NCBI GenBank assembly: GCA_965250025.1
Contig: OZ252283.1
Span: 2,232,001 to 2,296,000, forward strand
Length of the DNA stretch: 64,000 nucleotides
Source of the DNA: CBDDLD01 sp965250025
GTDB lineage: Bacteria; Bacteroidota; Bacteroidia; Flavobacteriales; Flavobacteriaceae
Direction of reading: 5' to 3'
Under the pieces are notes generated by a model. The model was not told the origin of the DNA and searched no databases. It saw nothing but the letters and a program-made list of their open reading frames with translations. The position numbers and the translations under genes are program-made. Positions 1 through 8,509 of the stretch are shown here, in pieces (positions within the stretch are counted from its first letter, which is position 1; each line of letters starts with the position of its first letter).

Positions 1-1308
1 GCTTCTTTATCTGGAGTGACCTTTATTTCAGTTCCCGGTGCTGTTGAAGCCAAACAATTTGGTTACATGCAAGTTGTATTGGGCTATTTTTTCGGCTATC
101 TTGTTATTGCTTATGTTTTGCTTCCTTTGTATTACAGGCTCAATTTAACCTCTATCTATACCTACCTTAAAGATCGCTTTGGAATCATAAGCTATAAAAC
201 CGGTTCTATCTCTTTCCTGATCTCCAGAACCATTGGTGCTGCATTTAGGCTATTTCTTGTTGCTAAAGTTTTACAATTATTGGTTTTTGATCTGTTTAAC
301 ATTCCATTTACCATTACTGTTATCATAACCATAGCGTTGATATGGTTGTATACATTTAAAGGCGGTATTAAAACCATCATATTTACAGATACACTTCAAA
401 CTTTATTTATGCTGATCTCCGTCGTTATTACAATCGTATTTCTAGCTTCAGCATTAGATATCCATAGTATTTCTGATGTTGTTTCTAATACGGTAAACAG
501 TTCTTATAGCAAAGTCTTTTTCTTTGATAATTCTAACGACCCTCAATTTTTCATTAAGAGCTTTCTATCCGGGATTTTCATTACTATAACCATGACAGGT
601 TTGGATCAGGATATGATGCAAAAAAACCTGACGTGCAAAAACTTAAAAGAGGCTCAGAAAAATATGGTTTCATTCAGTATTGTTTTGATCCTTGTAAATG
701 TTTTATTCCTGGTCCTAGGCCTTATGTTGACACAATATGCTCAAAAGCATGGTATAGACGCTCATAAAGATGATCTGTTTCCTACATTAGCCATGCTACC
801 GGAAATTGGCAAAATCACTTCTGCCTTCTTTATCTTAGGCTTAATTGCTGCGGCGTATTCAAGTGCCGATTCGGCTTTAACCTCATTAACCACATCATTC
901 TGTATAGATATTATTGATATTGAACAAAAATCTAAAGAACAACAGGTTGCTATCAGAAAAAAGATTCATGTTTTATTTAGTCTTATTCTGGTCATTGTTA
1001 TCGTTCTTTTTGATACGATTTTTAAAGATGTCTCTGTGATATGGGAACTGTTCAAAGCTGCCGGATATACTTATGGTCCCTTGCTAGGTCTATTCGCATT
1101 TGGATTATTATCTAAACACCAATTAAAAGACAAGTATGTATGGATTATTGCTATTATTGCCCCAATTGCTTCTTATCTTTTGAATCTATATTCTGCGGAT
1201 ATCTTTAATGGTTATGAAATTGGCTTTGAAATACTTATTATTAATGGGCTTTTGACTTATATGGGGCTATTTTTCATTAAATCAAAACCTTCTAATATTG
1301 ATCAGTAG
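1..1308 (+). CDS. sodium:solute symporter family permease (5' truncated by window edge)
   Basis: Integral inner-membrane cotransporter of the SSS/SLC5 family, which imports a small solute with Na+; the substrate cannot be told. The frame is open from base 1 and the first in-frame start codon (GTG at 16) falls inside the conserved loop GVTFISVPG, so the true start is left of the window. About ten hydrophobic segments are visible. The motif SSADSALTSLTTSF near residue 285 of the visible part matches the Na+-site helix of the family. The 3' end overlaps the convergent CoA-binding gene by 17 bp. Family call is secure; the role is inferred. Confidence 0.9.
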   Translation, partial: ASLSGVTFISVPGAVEAKQFGYMQVVLGYFFGYLVIAYVLLPLYYRLNLTSIYTYLKDRFGIISYKTGSISFLISRTIGAAFRLFLVAKVLQLLVFDLFNIPFTITVIITIALIWLYTFKGGIKTIIFTDTLQTLFMLISVVITIVFLASALDIHSISDVVSNTVNSSYSKVFFFDNSNDPQFFIKSFLSGIFITITMTGLDQDMMQKNLTCKNLKEAQKNMVSFSIVLILVNVLFLVLGLMLTQYAQKHGIDAHKDDLFPTLAMLPEIGKITSAFFILGLIAAAYSSADSALTSLTTSFCIDIIDIEQKSKEQQVAIRKKIHVLFSLILVIVIVLFDTIFKDVSVIWELFKAAGYTYGPLLGLFAFGLLSKHQLKDKYVWIIAIIAPIASYLLNLYSADIFNGYEIGFEILIINGLLTYMGLFFIKSKPSNIDQ

Positions 1309-1654
1309 CCAGTAGCACTAATGTACATGCAACTTCGTATGGTATATGATGCTGTTGTAATAAATCATAGAATTCAGGGTTCTCAGTACCGGGGTTAAAA
1401 ATAACTCGATTAGGTTTTAAGCTAATCAAGTAATCATAATACTGTTTTTGGACTTCCGGATTGATATATAACGTTACAGTATCGACGTCATCATAAGCCT
1501 TTAGATCTGTATCAATGCGAATGGTTTCTATAGTCCCTTCTTTTAAACCAAACGCCCTGACACTATGCCCGTAATTTAAGAGTCGTTTTACTGCTATATT
1601 AGAATATCTATTAGGGTTTAACGATGCTCCGAAAACCAGTGTTTTATTTTTCAT
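1292..1654 (-). CDS. CoA-binding domain protein (YccU-type, small Rossmann fold)
   Basis: 120-residue cytosolic protein made of a single Rossmann-like CoA-binding domain. The nucleotide-binding loop TLVFGASLNPNRYSNIA is at residues 5-21, and the late motif RVIFNPGTENPEF fits the family, where N-P-G precedes the ligand-facing turn. Length is normal for this stand-alone family. Biochemical role is unknown; related proteins bind CoA but are not known enzymes. It overlaps the symporter end tail to tail and is followed on the other strand by a receptor gene starting 94 bp away, so it likely has its own promoter in 1655-1747. Confidence 0.85.
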   Translation of the reverse strand: MKNKTLVFGASLNPNRYSNIAVKRLLNYGHSVRAFGLKEGTIETIRIDTDLKAYDDVDTVTLYINPEVQKQYYDYLISLKPNRVIFNPGTENPEFYDLLQQHHIPYEVACTLVLLATDQY

Positions 1655-1747
1655 TTGTTAAAAAGGTGTTAAGTAGTGTTAAAAAGAGTAACACATGGTA
1701 AATATAGTCGTCTATCACTACATAAACTATCGTCAATCAATCAAAAA

Positions 1748-4225
1748 ATGAAACAGTTATTGTTATTTTTTGCTGTTATATGTTCATTAACAGCAATTTC
1801 ACAACCCCATTCAAATTCTGATGTAAAAAGCGGATACATTTCCGGTAGAGTTATGGATGCTGCACTCAAGCAGCCTTTACCTTATGTTAACGTTATTATC
1901 AAAGATGCAAATCAAAAAATCATTACCGGTGGTATTACCTCTGATGATGGTACATTTAAAATAGAAAAGATTCCTGAAGGTCTTGTTAATGTTGAAATAA
2001 AGTACATTGGTTACAAAAAGATCAACAAGCAAGTTACCATTGGTCAAAACAACTATAAAGTAGACCTTGGTGATATTATGCTAGAGGAAGATGTTGAAAG
2101 TCTGGATGAAGTGACTGTTGTTGCTGAGCGCTCTACCATAGAACAAAAAATAGACAGAAAAGTTATCAATGTTGGAAAAGACCTTACAACATCTGGACCT
2201 ACAGCTTCTGATATTATGAATAATATTCCTTCTGTAAATGTGGATCAGCAAACAGGAGCTATTTCGCTCAGAGGAAATCAGAATGTTCAGGTCATGATAG
2301 ATGGTAAACTATCTAATATTCCGGCGGCACAATTACTGAGACAAATTCCTTCCACATCCATTAAAAAAATTGAACTTATTACCAACCCTTCAGCGAAGTA
2401 TAATCCGGAAGGCATGAGTGGTATCATAAACATTGTATTGCATAAAAACGTGAATGTAGGTTTCAATGGTAATTTAAATTTAGGATTAGCTTATCAGGAT
2501 GAACCTAAGTTCAATAGTAACCTCGATTTAAATTATCGTAATGGTAAGGTTAATGTTTATGGTAACTATGGCAACAACATTTCTAAAAATGCTAATTACG
2601 GTAATATCCTAAGGCTGGTTGATCGCTCTGAACAACTGTTCAATTTTCTGGACGATTCTCAATCGCATTTATACAAAGTAGGTGTGGATTTTTATCTGAA
2701 TGATAAGCATACGCTTTCATTTTTTACGAATCAAAATGTTTTCGATGGTGGCACTACCGGAAGAACTGAAGTTGCTTTCTTAAACGCTATGGAAAATAAC
2801 CAGTTACAGACGTTTAGTAATAAGAATGAGAACTCATCATCTCAATACAACTTTGATTACAAAATAGATTTTGACGATGAGGGTCATAATATTGAATTGG
2901 AAGTAGACTATAATGTGTTTGATGGTGATGTCACTACAAACAATCTTTTCTCAGGCATTGGAAACAGACCTAATTTCAATGAACTAACAGCCACAGACAG
3001 AAATCGTACAACCGTTAACTTAGATTATGTACGACCACTAAAAAATGACGCCAAGCTAGAGCTTGGATTACAGGCCAGATTGTTTGAAAATGAAATTGAC
3101 TACATGTCCAATGCACGTGTTAGAAATCAATTGGGAGACTACATCCCTACAATGACCGATTACGATTATAGTAGAGATATCTATTCCGCATATGTAACTT
3201 ATGGCAGAAAGTTTGAAAAATGGTCGGTATTATTGGGAGCAAGATTCGAAACTGTAGAGGTTAATGCCTTTGCTTCCGAAACGGATCTTACAGATAACAC
3301 CGTAACCGAGTTCCCTTTTGAAAATGACTACACACAGTTATATCCTTCAGCGTTCTTTACTTACAATCCTTCAGAAAAGAATTCTTATCAGTTAAGTTAT
3401 AGCAGAAGAGTTGACCGCCCTGGTATTGGTCAGGTCAATCCTATACCGGAGTGGAATACGCCTTTAATATCATCATTTGGCAACCAGGCATTATTGCCAC
3501 AGTTCACCAATTCTATTGAAGTAAATTACACCAGACAACTTGAAAAAGGAAGCATCACCGGAGGTGTATTTTATAGAATTATTGAAGACGAGATCAACAG
3601 AGCCGTATTTATTGACCGGTCTGATCTGACATCTGGAAGGGTAATATTGACCTTTGATAATTTTGATAACACCAGTGCTTATGGTATTGAGCTATCTAGC
3701 CAATACAGACCCACAAAATGGTGGAATTTCAATGCCAGCTTTGATCTTTTTGCACGAACACAAAAAGGAATCACTGAAACATTAGATAGAACCATTACAA
3801 ACCCTACAGATAATGATATCATCACACAAACTGTTGAAGTGGATAATGTGGCATGGAACTTCAGAATGTTTAATAATTTTAAAGTCAGCAAGCATTTAAC
3901 TTTCTCTGCATTTGGTTTTTACAGAGGATTAAATAAAAGTATTCAGTTTGATGCCAAAGAAATGTATTTCGTGAATGTTGGAATGCGTTATAACTTCCTT
4001 GAAAACAGAAATGCAACATTCAGTCTTAATTTCAACGATATTTTCAACACCATGCAATTTCAATTTGAAGGTGATAACCCATTTCCTCAAGAGGGTGCTT
4101 TCAACTGGGAAAGCAGAACTGTCTTTGCTGGATTATCGTATCGCTTTGGAGGTGGAAAATACAGAGCTAAATCTCGTAAGCGTAGAGATAATGACGAAAA
4201 ATCGGGAAGCGGCGGATTCCTATAA
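1748..4225 (+). CDS. TonB-dependent-receptor-like outer membrane beta-barrel protein
   Basis: 825-residue outer membrane protein. The start is set at ATG 1748 because it begins a clean signal peptide (MKQLLLFFAVICSLTAISQ); the GTG 72 bp upstream adds a non-secretory leader. After the signal comes a carboxypeptidase-regulatory-like beta-sandwich (about residues 30-125, GYISGRVMDAALKQPLPYVN). A plug domain follows (about 145-235, SDIMNNIPSVNVD, then LRGNQNVQVMIDG), then a long beta-barrel of the OMP_b-brl_3 type ending in an aromatic-rich strand and a basic tail (KSRKRRDND). Flavobacterial members are uptake or unknown-function receptors; no ligand can be assigned. A strong terminator follows. 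Confidence 0.88.
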   Translation: MKQLLLFFAVICSLTAISQPHSNSDVKSGYISGRVMDAALKQPLPYVNVIIKDANQKIITGGITSDDGTFKIEKIPEGLVNVEIKYIGYKKINKQVTIGQNNYKVDLGDIMLEEDVESLDEVTVVAERSTIEQKIDRKVINVGKDLTTSGPTASDIMNNIPSVNVDQQTGAISLRGNQNVQVMIDGKLSNIPAAQLLRQIPSTSIKKIELITNPSAKYNPEGMSGIINIVLHKNVNVGFNGNLNLGLAYQDEPKFNSNLDLNYRNGKVNVYGNYGNNISKNANYGNILRLVDRSEQLFNFLDDSQSHLYKVGVDFYLNDKHTLSFFTNQNVFDGGTTGRTEVAFLNAMENNQLQTFSNKNENSSSQYNFDYKIDFDDEGHNIELEVDYNVFDGDVTTNNLFSGIGNRPNFNELTATDRNRTTVNLDYVRPLKNDAKLELGLQARLFENEIDYMSNARVRNQLGDYIPTMTDYDYSRDIYSAYVTYGRKFEKWSVLLGARFETVEVNAFASETDLTDNTVTEFPFENDYTQLYPSAFFTYNPSEKNSYQLSYSRRVDRPGIGQVNPIPEWNTPLISSFGNQALLPQFTNSIEVNYTRQLEKGSITGGVFYRIIEDEINRAVFIDRSDLTSGRVILTFDNFDNTSAYGIELSSQYRPTKWWNFNASFDLFARTQKGITETLDRTITNPTDNDIITQTVEVDNVAWNFRMFNNFKVSKHLTFSAFGFYRGLNKSIQFDAKEMYFVNVGMRYNFLENRNATFSLNFNDIFNTMQFQFEGDNPFPQEGAFNWESRTVFAGLSYRFGGGKYRAKSRKRRDNDEKSGSGGFL

Positions 4226-4295
4226 ATCAATAATATAATTTAATAACCCTGCATAATAGTTGATGGTTAGTGTTAATGTTAGGTTATTAAAAAAG

Positions 4296-4325
4296 AACCC
4301 GAAGCGTATATCGTTTCGGGTTTTT
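4296..4325 (+). terminator. intrinsic terminator after the TonB-type receptor
   Basis: Stem AACCCGAAGCG / CGTTTCGGGTT (one G-U pair) around a TATAT loop, followed by a T run. It lies 70 bp after the receptor stop codon. Confidence 0.8.
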
Positions 4326-4432
4326 GTATTATAAATGTAAGGTATTGATTTTTCGACGTCTAAACAATCACAGTTTTAAGCTGAACTGGTTAGAAAACGT
4401 ATTAGGTTTTTGAATTGATTAATAGCTGAAAA

Positions 4433-4458
4433 ACCAAAGCAAATTGCTTTGGTTTTTT
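4433..4458 (+). terminator. intrinsic terminator (middle of three)
   Basis: ACCAAAGC / GCTTTGGT stem, loop AAATT, followed by seven T residues. No + strand protein gene ends before it. Confidence 0.7.
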
Positions 4459-4605
4459 TATAAATGTTAATTACACGTTAAAATTATATGCTTATGAAAT
4501 AAAAGCAGATTTTTTACGTCTATAGTATTGATAAGTTTTAAGTAATAATAGCTATAACATTTTATGTTATAGAATAGTGTTAGTTAAAGTTGGTTAATAG
4601 CTGAA

Positions 4606-4637
4606 AAAGCCGAAATTGAATAATTTCGGCTTTTTTT
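4606..4637. terminator. intrinsic terminator, probably bidirectional
   Basis: Stem AAGCCGAAATT / AATTTCGGCTT with T run on the + side and A run on the other. It sits 29 bp beyond the stop codon of the minus-strand FabH-like gene, so it can also end that transcript. Confidence 0.75.
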
Positions 4638-4665
4638 ATTTGATATTATTTATAGTCACTACCAA

Positions 4666-5676
4666 CTACCATTTAATTATGGCACTTCCCCATGTAAACC
4701 CACTACCAAAAGCAGCTAGTACAACATTATCGCCTTCTTTTATTTTTCCTTCTTCCCAAGCTTCAGTAAGCGCTATAGGTATTGATGCTGCCGTAGTGTT
4801 ACCATATCGCATAATATTATTATATACCTGATCATTCCCCAAACCAAATTTCTTTTGGATAAACTGAGAAATTCTAAGATTGGCCTGATGAGGGATAAGC
4901 ATATCAATATCTTCTTTTTGCAGATTGTTTTTTGTTAATCCTTCAATAATGGCCTCGCTAAATCGTACAACGGCATGCTTGAATACAAATTGCCCATTCA
5001 TGTATGGATAATAAGACACATCATCAGGATCATTATCTTCCATAATAGCATCTACCCAACGCCCTGTACTTGGACCTTCTAAAGCCAGTTCTTTGGCATA
5101 TTTACCTTCAGAATGCAAATGTGTGGACAGAACGCCTTTGGCTGTATCTTCTTCTCTGGTTAGCACAGCAGCACCGGCGCCATCACCAAAAATAACAGTA
5201 ACACCTCTACCTCGGGTAGAACGTTCCAGGCCTCCGGAATGGTTTTCACTACCAATAACCAGTACATTTTTATACATTCCAGTCTTTATAAACTGATCTG
5301 CTACAGACAATCCATAAATAAATCCAGAACATTGATTTCTTACATCCAATGCCCCTATAGTGGGCATATCGAGAATTTCTTGCACTCTAACACCTCCTCC
5401 CGGGAAGTACATATCTGGGCTTAATGTGGCAAATACAATAAAATCAATATCATCTTTAGTAAGTCCGGCTCTTTCAATAGCTATCTTTGCTGCTTTAGCC
5501 CCCATTAGAGATGTAGTATCATCGCTGGTTTTTGGATCTATCCAACGTCTTTCTTTGATGCCTGTGCGTTCCTGAATCCATTCGTCACTAGTATCCATCC
5601 ACTGCTTTAAGTCGTCATTTGTAACTACATTCTCCGGAACGTATTTCCCTAATCCTATTATTTTTGAATTATACAT
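4666..5676 (-). CDS. 3-oxoacyl-ACP synthase III family protein (FabH-like)
   Basis: 336-residue thiolase-fold condensing enzyme; FabH starts fatty acid synthesis by condensing acetyl-CoA with malonyl-ACP, in the cytosol. The catalytic triad is present: Cys116 in RNQCSGFIYG, His263 in IPHQANLRI, Asn293 in RYGNTTAASIP; the glycine loop FGDGAGAAV is at 163-171. Length is normal. Flavobacteria usually carry a second FabH beside plsX/rpmF; this copy stands alone, so it may be the paralogue used for other acyl chains (for example branched or secondary-metabolite primers). That is inference from context. It ends at a TAG beside degenerate heptamer-like repeats. Confidence 0.9.
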   Translation of the reverse strand: MYNSKIIGLGKYVPENVVTNDDLKQWMDTSDEWIQERTGIKERRWIDPKTSDDTTSLMGAKAAKIAIERAGLTKDDIDFIVFATLSPDMYFPGGGVRVQEILDMPTIGALDVRNQCSGFIYGLSVADQFIKTGMYKNVLVIGSENHSGGLERSTRGRGVTVIFGDGAGAAVLTREEDTAKGVLSTHLHSEGKYAKELALEGPSTGRWVDAIMEDNDPDDVSYYPYMNGQFVFKHAVVRFSEAIIEGLTKNNLQKEDIDMLIPHQANLRISQFIQKKFGLGNDQVYNNIMRYGNTTAASIPIALTEAWEEGKIKEGDNVVLAAFGSGFTWGSAIIKW

Positions 5677-5797
5677 TAAAACTTATTTTTAATTTCTGTC
5701 CAAACAGAAAATCCGTTAATTGAACAAAAATAACCATATTGATATGTTTTATTTTTTAATGACTCCGGTATTCATTATGCACGCATAACAAACAACT

Positions 5798-5829
5798 GTT
5801 AAACTCTGTGAAAACAATAGAGTTTTAAC
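5798..5829. promoter_or_regulatory. inverted repeat upstream of S9 peptidase
   Basis: GTTAAACTCT and AGAGTTTTAAC face each other across 11 bp, 67 bp before the peptidase start. It could be an operator or a leader hairpin; no partner protein is identified. Confidence 0.35.
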
Positions 5830-5895
5830 AATTCTTAAAAAGAATGCGTCATGATTTTAATTATCTTGAAAATCTTAACTAATCATTCTTTCATC

Positions 5896-8349
5896 ATGAA
5901 AACGATCTTAAAAAGTATTATGGGTTTATTTGTATGTTTTATACATGCTCAAGACAACCTAACGTATCAAACTCCTCCACAGGAAATTTTAGAACTTGCC
6001 GATGTTGATCTGGCTCCTGCAGTACAAATTGACAGTAAAGGAGAGCACATGGTTTTGATCTATAGAAATCAATACAAATCCATAGCAGAGCTATCCGAAA
6101 CCGAATTAAGACTTGCAGGGCTTCGAATTAACCCTGTAACCAATATTGGAAGCAGAACTACCTTTTACACCAATTTAAAAGTCAAAAAAGCTACTGACAA
6201 AGTTGCCAAGCAGGTTTCTGGTTTACCTAAAAATCCAAGATTATCAGGATTCAGGTGGTCTCCTGACGAATCTATGATTGCATGTCTTAACACCACCAGC
6301 ACCGGAGTTGAAGTATGGGTATTGGATGTTAAATCCGGACAGGCCAAAAAAATCACAGATGCCAATGTTAATGCCAATATGGGCAGTGTTATCAATTGGT
6401 TTGAGGACAACAAAAGCTTATTAGTAAAAATGCTACCTAAAAGCAGAAAGCCACTGATAGATACTAATGTAGCGGTTCCTACTGGCCCAACAGTATCTGT
6501 AAGTGATGGTTCTAAAGCCCAAAACAGAACCTATCAGGATTTACTTAAGACGCCTAACGATGAATTTAATTTTGAACAATTGGCACGTTCAGAAATAAAA
6601 AAGGTATCTATTAATGGTGAGGTTTCTGATTTTCTTCCCGTAGACATGTATCGAGGCATTAGTTTTTCGCCAGACGGAAATTATATCATGGTTACTAAGA
6701 TCAAACGGCCTTTTTCTTATTTGGTTACCTTCACACGTTTTCCCAGTGAAAGCAATGTATACGATACAAAAGGTAAACTTATAAAAACAGTGAATGAGGT
6801 ACCATTAGACGAAGTACGCCCTAAAGGCTTTATGTCTACACGTATGGGTAAGCGTAGAATGGCATGGCGGTCTGATCAGCCAGCCACTTTAATATGGTCT
6901 GAAGCGCTTGACAAAGGTGATGCTAATGTTGAAGCAGACTACAGAGATGCGGTATATGAAATGAAAGCGCCCTTTAATGGAAAACCTAATCTGTTATTGA
7001 AAACCAAACAACGTTTTGGAGGCATCAGCTGGTGCAATAATAATATTGCTATCGCCTATGACTATTGGTGGAATACGAGAAATACCAAAACGTACTTATT
7101 TAATCCGTCAGATGCCAGTCAACAACCCGTAATCATATCGGATCGTAATTATCAAGATCGGTATAGTGACCCGGGGAATTTTGTAAGTTCAAAAAACAAA
7201 TACGGAAGTTATTCACTGGAAATGAATGGTGACGACCTATACCTTATGGGAGCCGGTTACACCAAAGAAGGGCAATTTCCATTTATTGATGCCTATAATG
7301 TAAAAACCAAGCAAACCAGAAGGCTATACCAATCGGAATATACAGACAAGCTAGAAAATTTGAATTCAGCTCTCGATATGAAAAAAGGCGAAATTCTGGT
7401 TCGAATTCAATCTCAAACCGAATATCCTAATTATTACATCAGAAACATCAATAAGAAAAACGACCTTACTGCTATTACTTCATTTGAAAACCCTTTCAAA
7501 AGCATAGAGAATGTAAATAAGCGTGTCATCAATTATAAACGTGATGATGGCTTGGATTTGGAAGGGACCTTATATTTACCTTTAAACTATGAGGCTGGCA
7601 AAAAATACCCAATGATATTATGGGCCTATCCAAGAGAATATAAAGACAAATCGAGTGCTTCTCAAAGTACTACGAATCCAAATGAATTTGTATATCCGTA
7701 CTGGGGTTCTCCTATATATTGGGTTACCCGAGGATATGTGGTTCTGGATAATGCTGCTTTTCCTATCGTAGGGGAAGGTGATGAAGAGCCTAATGACAGT
7801 TTTAGAACCCAACTTGTCGCTAATGCTAAAGCAGCCATTGACGCCGTTGATGAAATGGGTTATATTGACAGAGATAAAGTTGCCGTGGGAGGTCATAGTT
7901 ATGGTGCGTTTATGACTGCCAATTTATTGTCCCATTCCAATTTATTTGCTGCCGGTATAGCACGAAGTGGTGCATATAATAGAACATTGACGCCTTTTGG
8001 CTTTCAAAGCGAAGAGCGCAGTTATTGGGAGGCTCCTGAAATATATTATAACATGTCGCCTTTTATGCACGCAGATAAAATGAAAACACCATTATTACTG
8101 ATACATGGTGTTGCCGACAACAATTCAGGCACTTACCCCCTACAGAGTGAACGCTATTTTAATGCTCTTAAAGGTTTGGGCGCACCAGTACGCCTGGTGA
8201 TGTTACCAAAAGAAAGTCACGGATACCGTGCTAAAGAATCCATTATGCACATGTTATGGGAGCAAGATCAATGGTTAGAAAAACATGTAAAAAACAAAAC
8301 AGAAAAAGAAGAAGCCATTGAAAATTCTAATACGGAAATGAAAAACTAG
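5896..8349 (+). CDS. secreted S9 family peptidase (prolyl oligopeptidase / glutamyl endopeptidase type)
   Basis: 817-residue serine peptidase exported to the periplasm. ATG 5896 is preferred over 5851 because it opens a signal peptide (MKTILKSIMGLFVCFIHAQ). A beta-propeller region occupies roughly residues 60-560. The alpha/beta hydrolase domain follows, with nucleophile motif GGHSYGAFMTANLL, acid loop HGVADNNSGTYPLQ and catalytic His in PKESHGY near the end. The insertion of GEGDEEPND before the nucleophile is typical of the bacterial glutamyl endopeptidase/S9D-like subgroup. It probably cleaves oligopeptides during periplasmic protein breakdown. Monocistronic, with a terminator right after the stop. 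Confidence 0.9.
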   Translation: MKTILKSIMGLFVCFIHAQDNLTYQTPPQEILELADVDLAPAVQIDSKGEHMVLIYRNQYKSIAELSETELRLAGLRINPVTNIGSRTTFYTNLKVKKATDKVAKQVSGLPKNPRLSGFRWSPDESMIACLNTTSTGVEVWVLDVKSGQAKKITDANVNANMGSVINWFEDNKSLLVKMLPKSRKPLIDTNVAVPTGPTVSVSDGSKAQNRTYQDLLKTPNDEFNFEQLARSEIKKVSINGEVSDFLPVDMYRGISFSPDGNYIMVTKIKRPFSYLVTFTRFPSESNVYDTKGKLIKTVNEVPLDEVRPKGFMSTRMGKRRMAWRSDQPATLIWSEALDKGDANVEADYRDAVYEMKAPFNGKPNLLLKTKQRFGGISWCNNNIAIAYDYWWNTRNTKTYLFNPSDASQQPVIISDRNYQDRYSDPGNFVSSKNKYGSYSLEMNGDDLYLMGAGYTKEGQFPFIDAYNVKTKQTRRLYQSEYTDKLENLNSALDMKKGEILVRIQSQTEYPNYYIRNINKKNDLTAITSFENPFKSIENVNKRVINYKRDDGLDLEGTLYLPLNYEAGKKYPMILWAYPREYKDKSSASQSTTNPNEFVYPYWGSPIYWVTRGYVVLDNAAFPIVGEGDEEPNDSFRTQLVANAKAAIDAVDEMGYIDRDKVAVGGHSYGAFMTANLLSHSNLFAAGIARSGAYNRTLTPFGFQSEERSYWEAPEIYYNMSPFMHADKMKTPLLLIHGVADNNSGTYPLQSERYFNALKGLGAPVRLVMLPKESHGYRAKESIMHMLWEQDQWLEKHVKNKTEKEEAIENSNTEMKN

Positions 8350-8370
8350 AAGCCATACTATTTTTTACTA

Positions 8371-8403
8371 AAAAGTCATCTTAACTACAAGATGACTTTT
8401 TTT
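8371..8403 (+). terminator. intrinsic terminator after S9 peptidase
   Basis: AAAAGTCATCTT / AAGATGACTTTT stem with a 6-base loop and T run, 22 bp after the stop codon. Confidence 0.85.
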
Positions 8404-8411
8404 ATGCCATC

Positions 8412-8488
8412 TTGTCATAATTGACCCATTGGTATTTTTTTTGACAATGTAGATAGTAAATAATTAATCATGTCTCACGCAAGTGAGA
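8412..8488 (+). promoter_or_regulatory. htpG upstream region: spaced inverted repeat plus leader hairpin
   Basis: TTGTCA (8412-8417) faces TGACAA (8442-8447). Nearer the gene TCTCAC (8473-8478) and GTGAGA (8483-8488) form a short hairpin with a GCAA tetraloop, ending 21 bp before the htpG ATG. This is not a CIRCE element. A heat-shock regulatory role is a guess from position. Confidence 0.3.
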
Positions 8489-8509
8489 AAAACATAAAAT
8501 GTGTTCATT

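Larger units (their letters stand above)
4226..4665 (+). other. gene-free region with three successive intrinsic terminators; possible tandem small RNAs
   Basis: No protein gene is visible between the receptor and the FabH-like gene. Besides the receptor terminator there are two more hairpins with T tails (4433-4458 and 4606-4637), each preceded by the same 15-mer TTAATAGCTGAAAAA (4419-4433 and 4595-4608 approximately). Upstream of each copy, in the same order, are ACGTCTA and AGTTTTAAG. A repeated unit that ends in its own terminator but has no ORF is what a pair of related small RNA genes would look like. Promoters are not obvious, so the ncRNA reading is only a candidate. Confidence 0.35.

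Noticed and set aside
4616..4831. + strand ORF of 71 codons across the terminator and the FabH-like gene end
   Set aside because: It begins inside a terminator hairpin and is antisense to a well-supported gene.
8473..8488. CIRCE-like heat-shock operator before htpG
   Set aside because: The stem TCTCAC/GTGAGA with 4-base loop does not match TTAGCACTC-N9-GAGTGCTAA.
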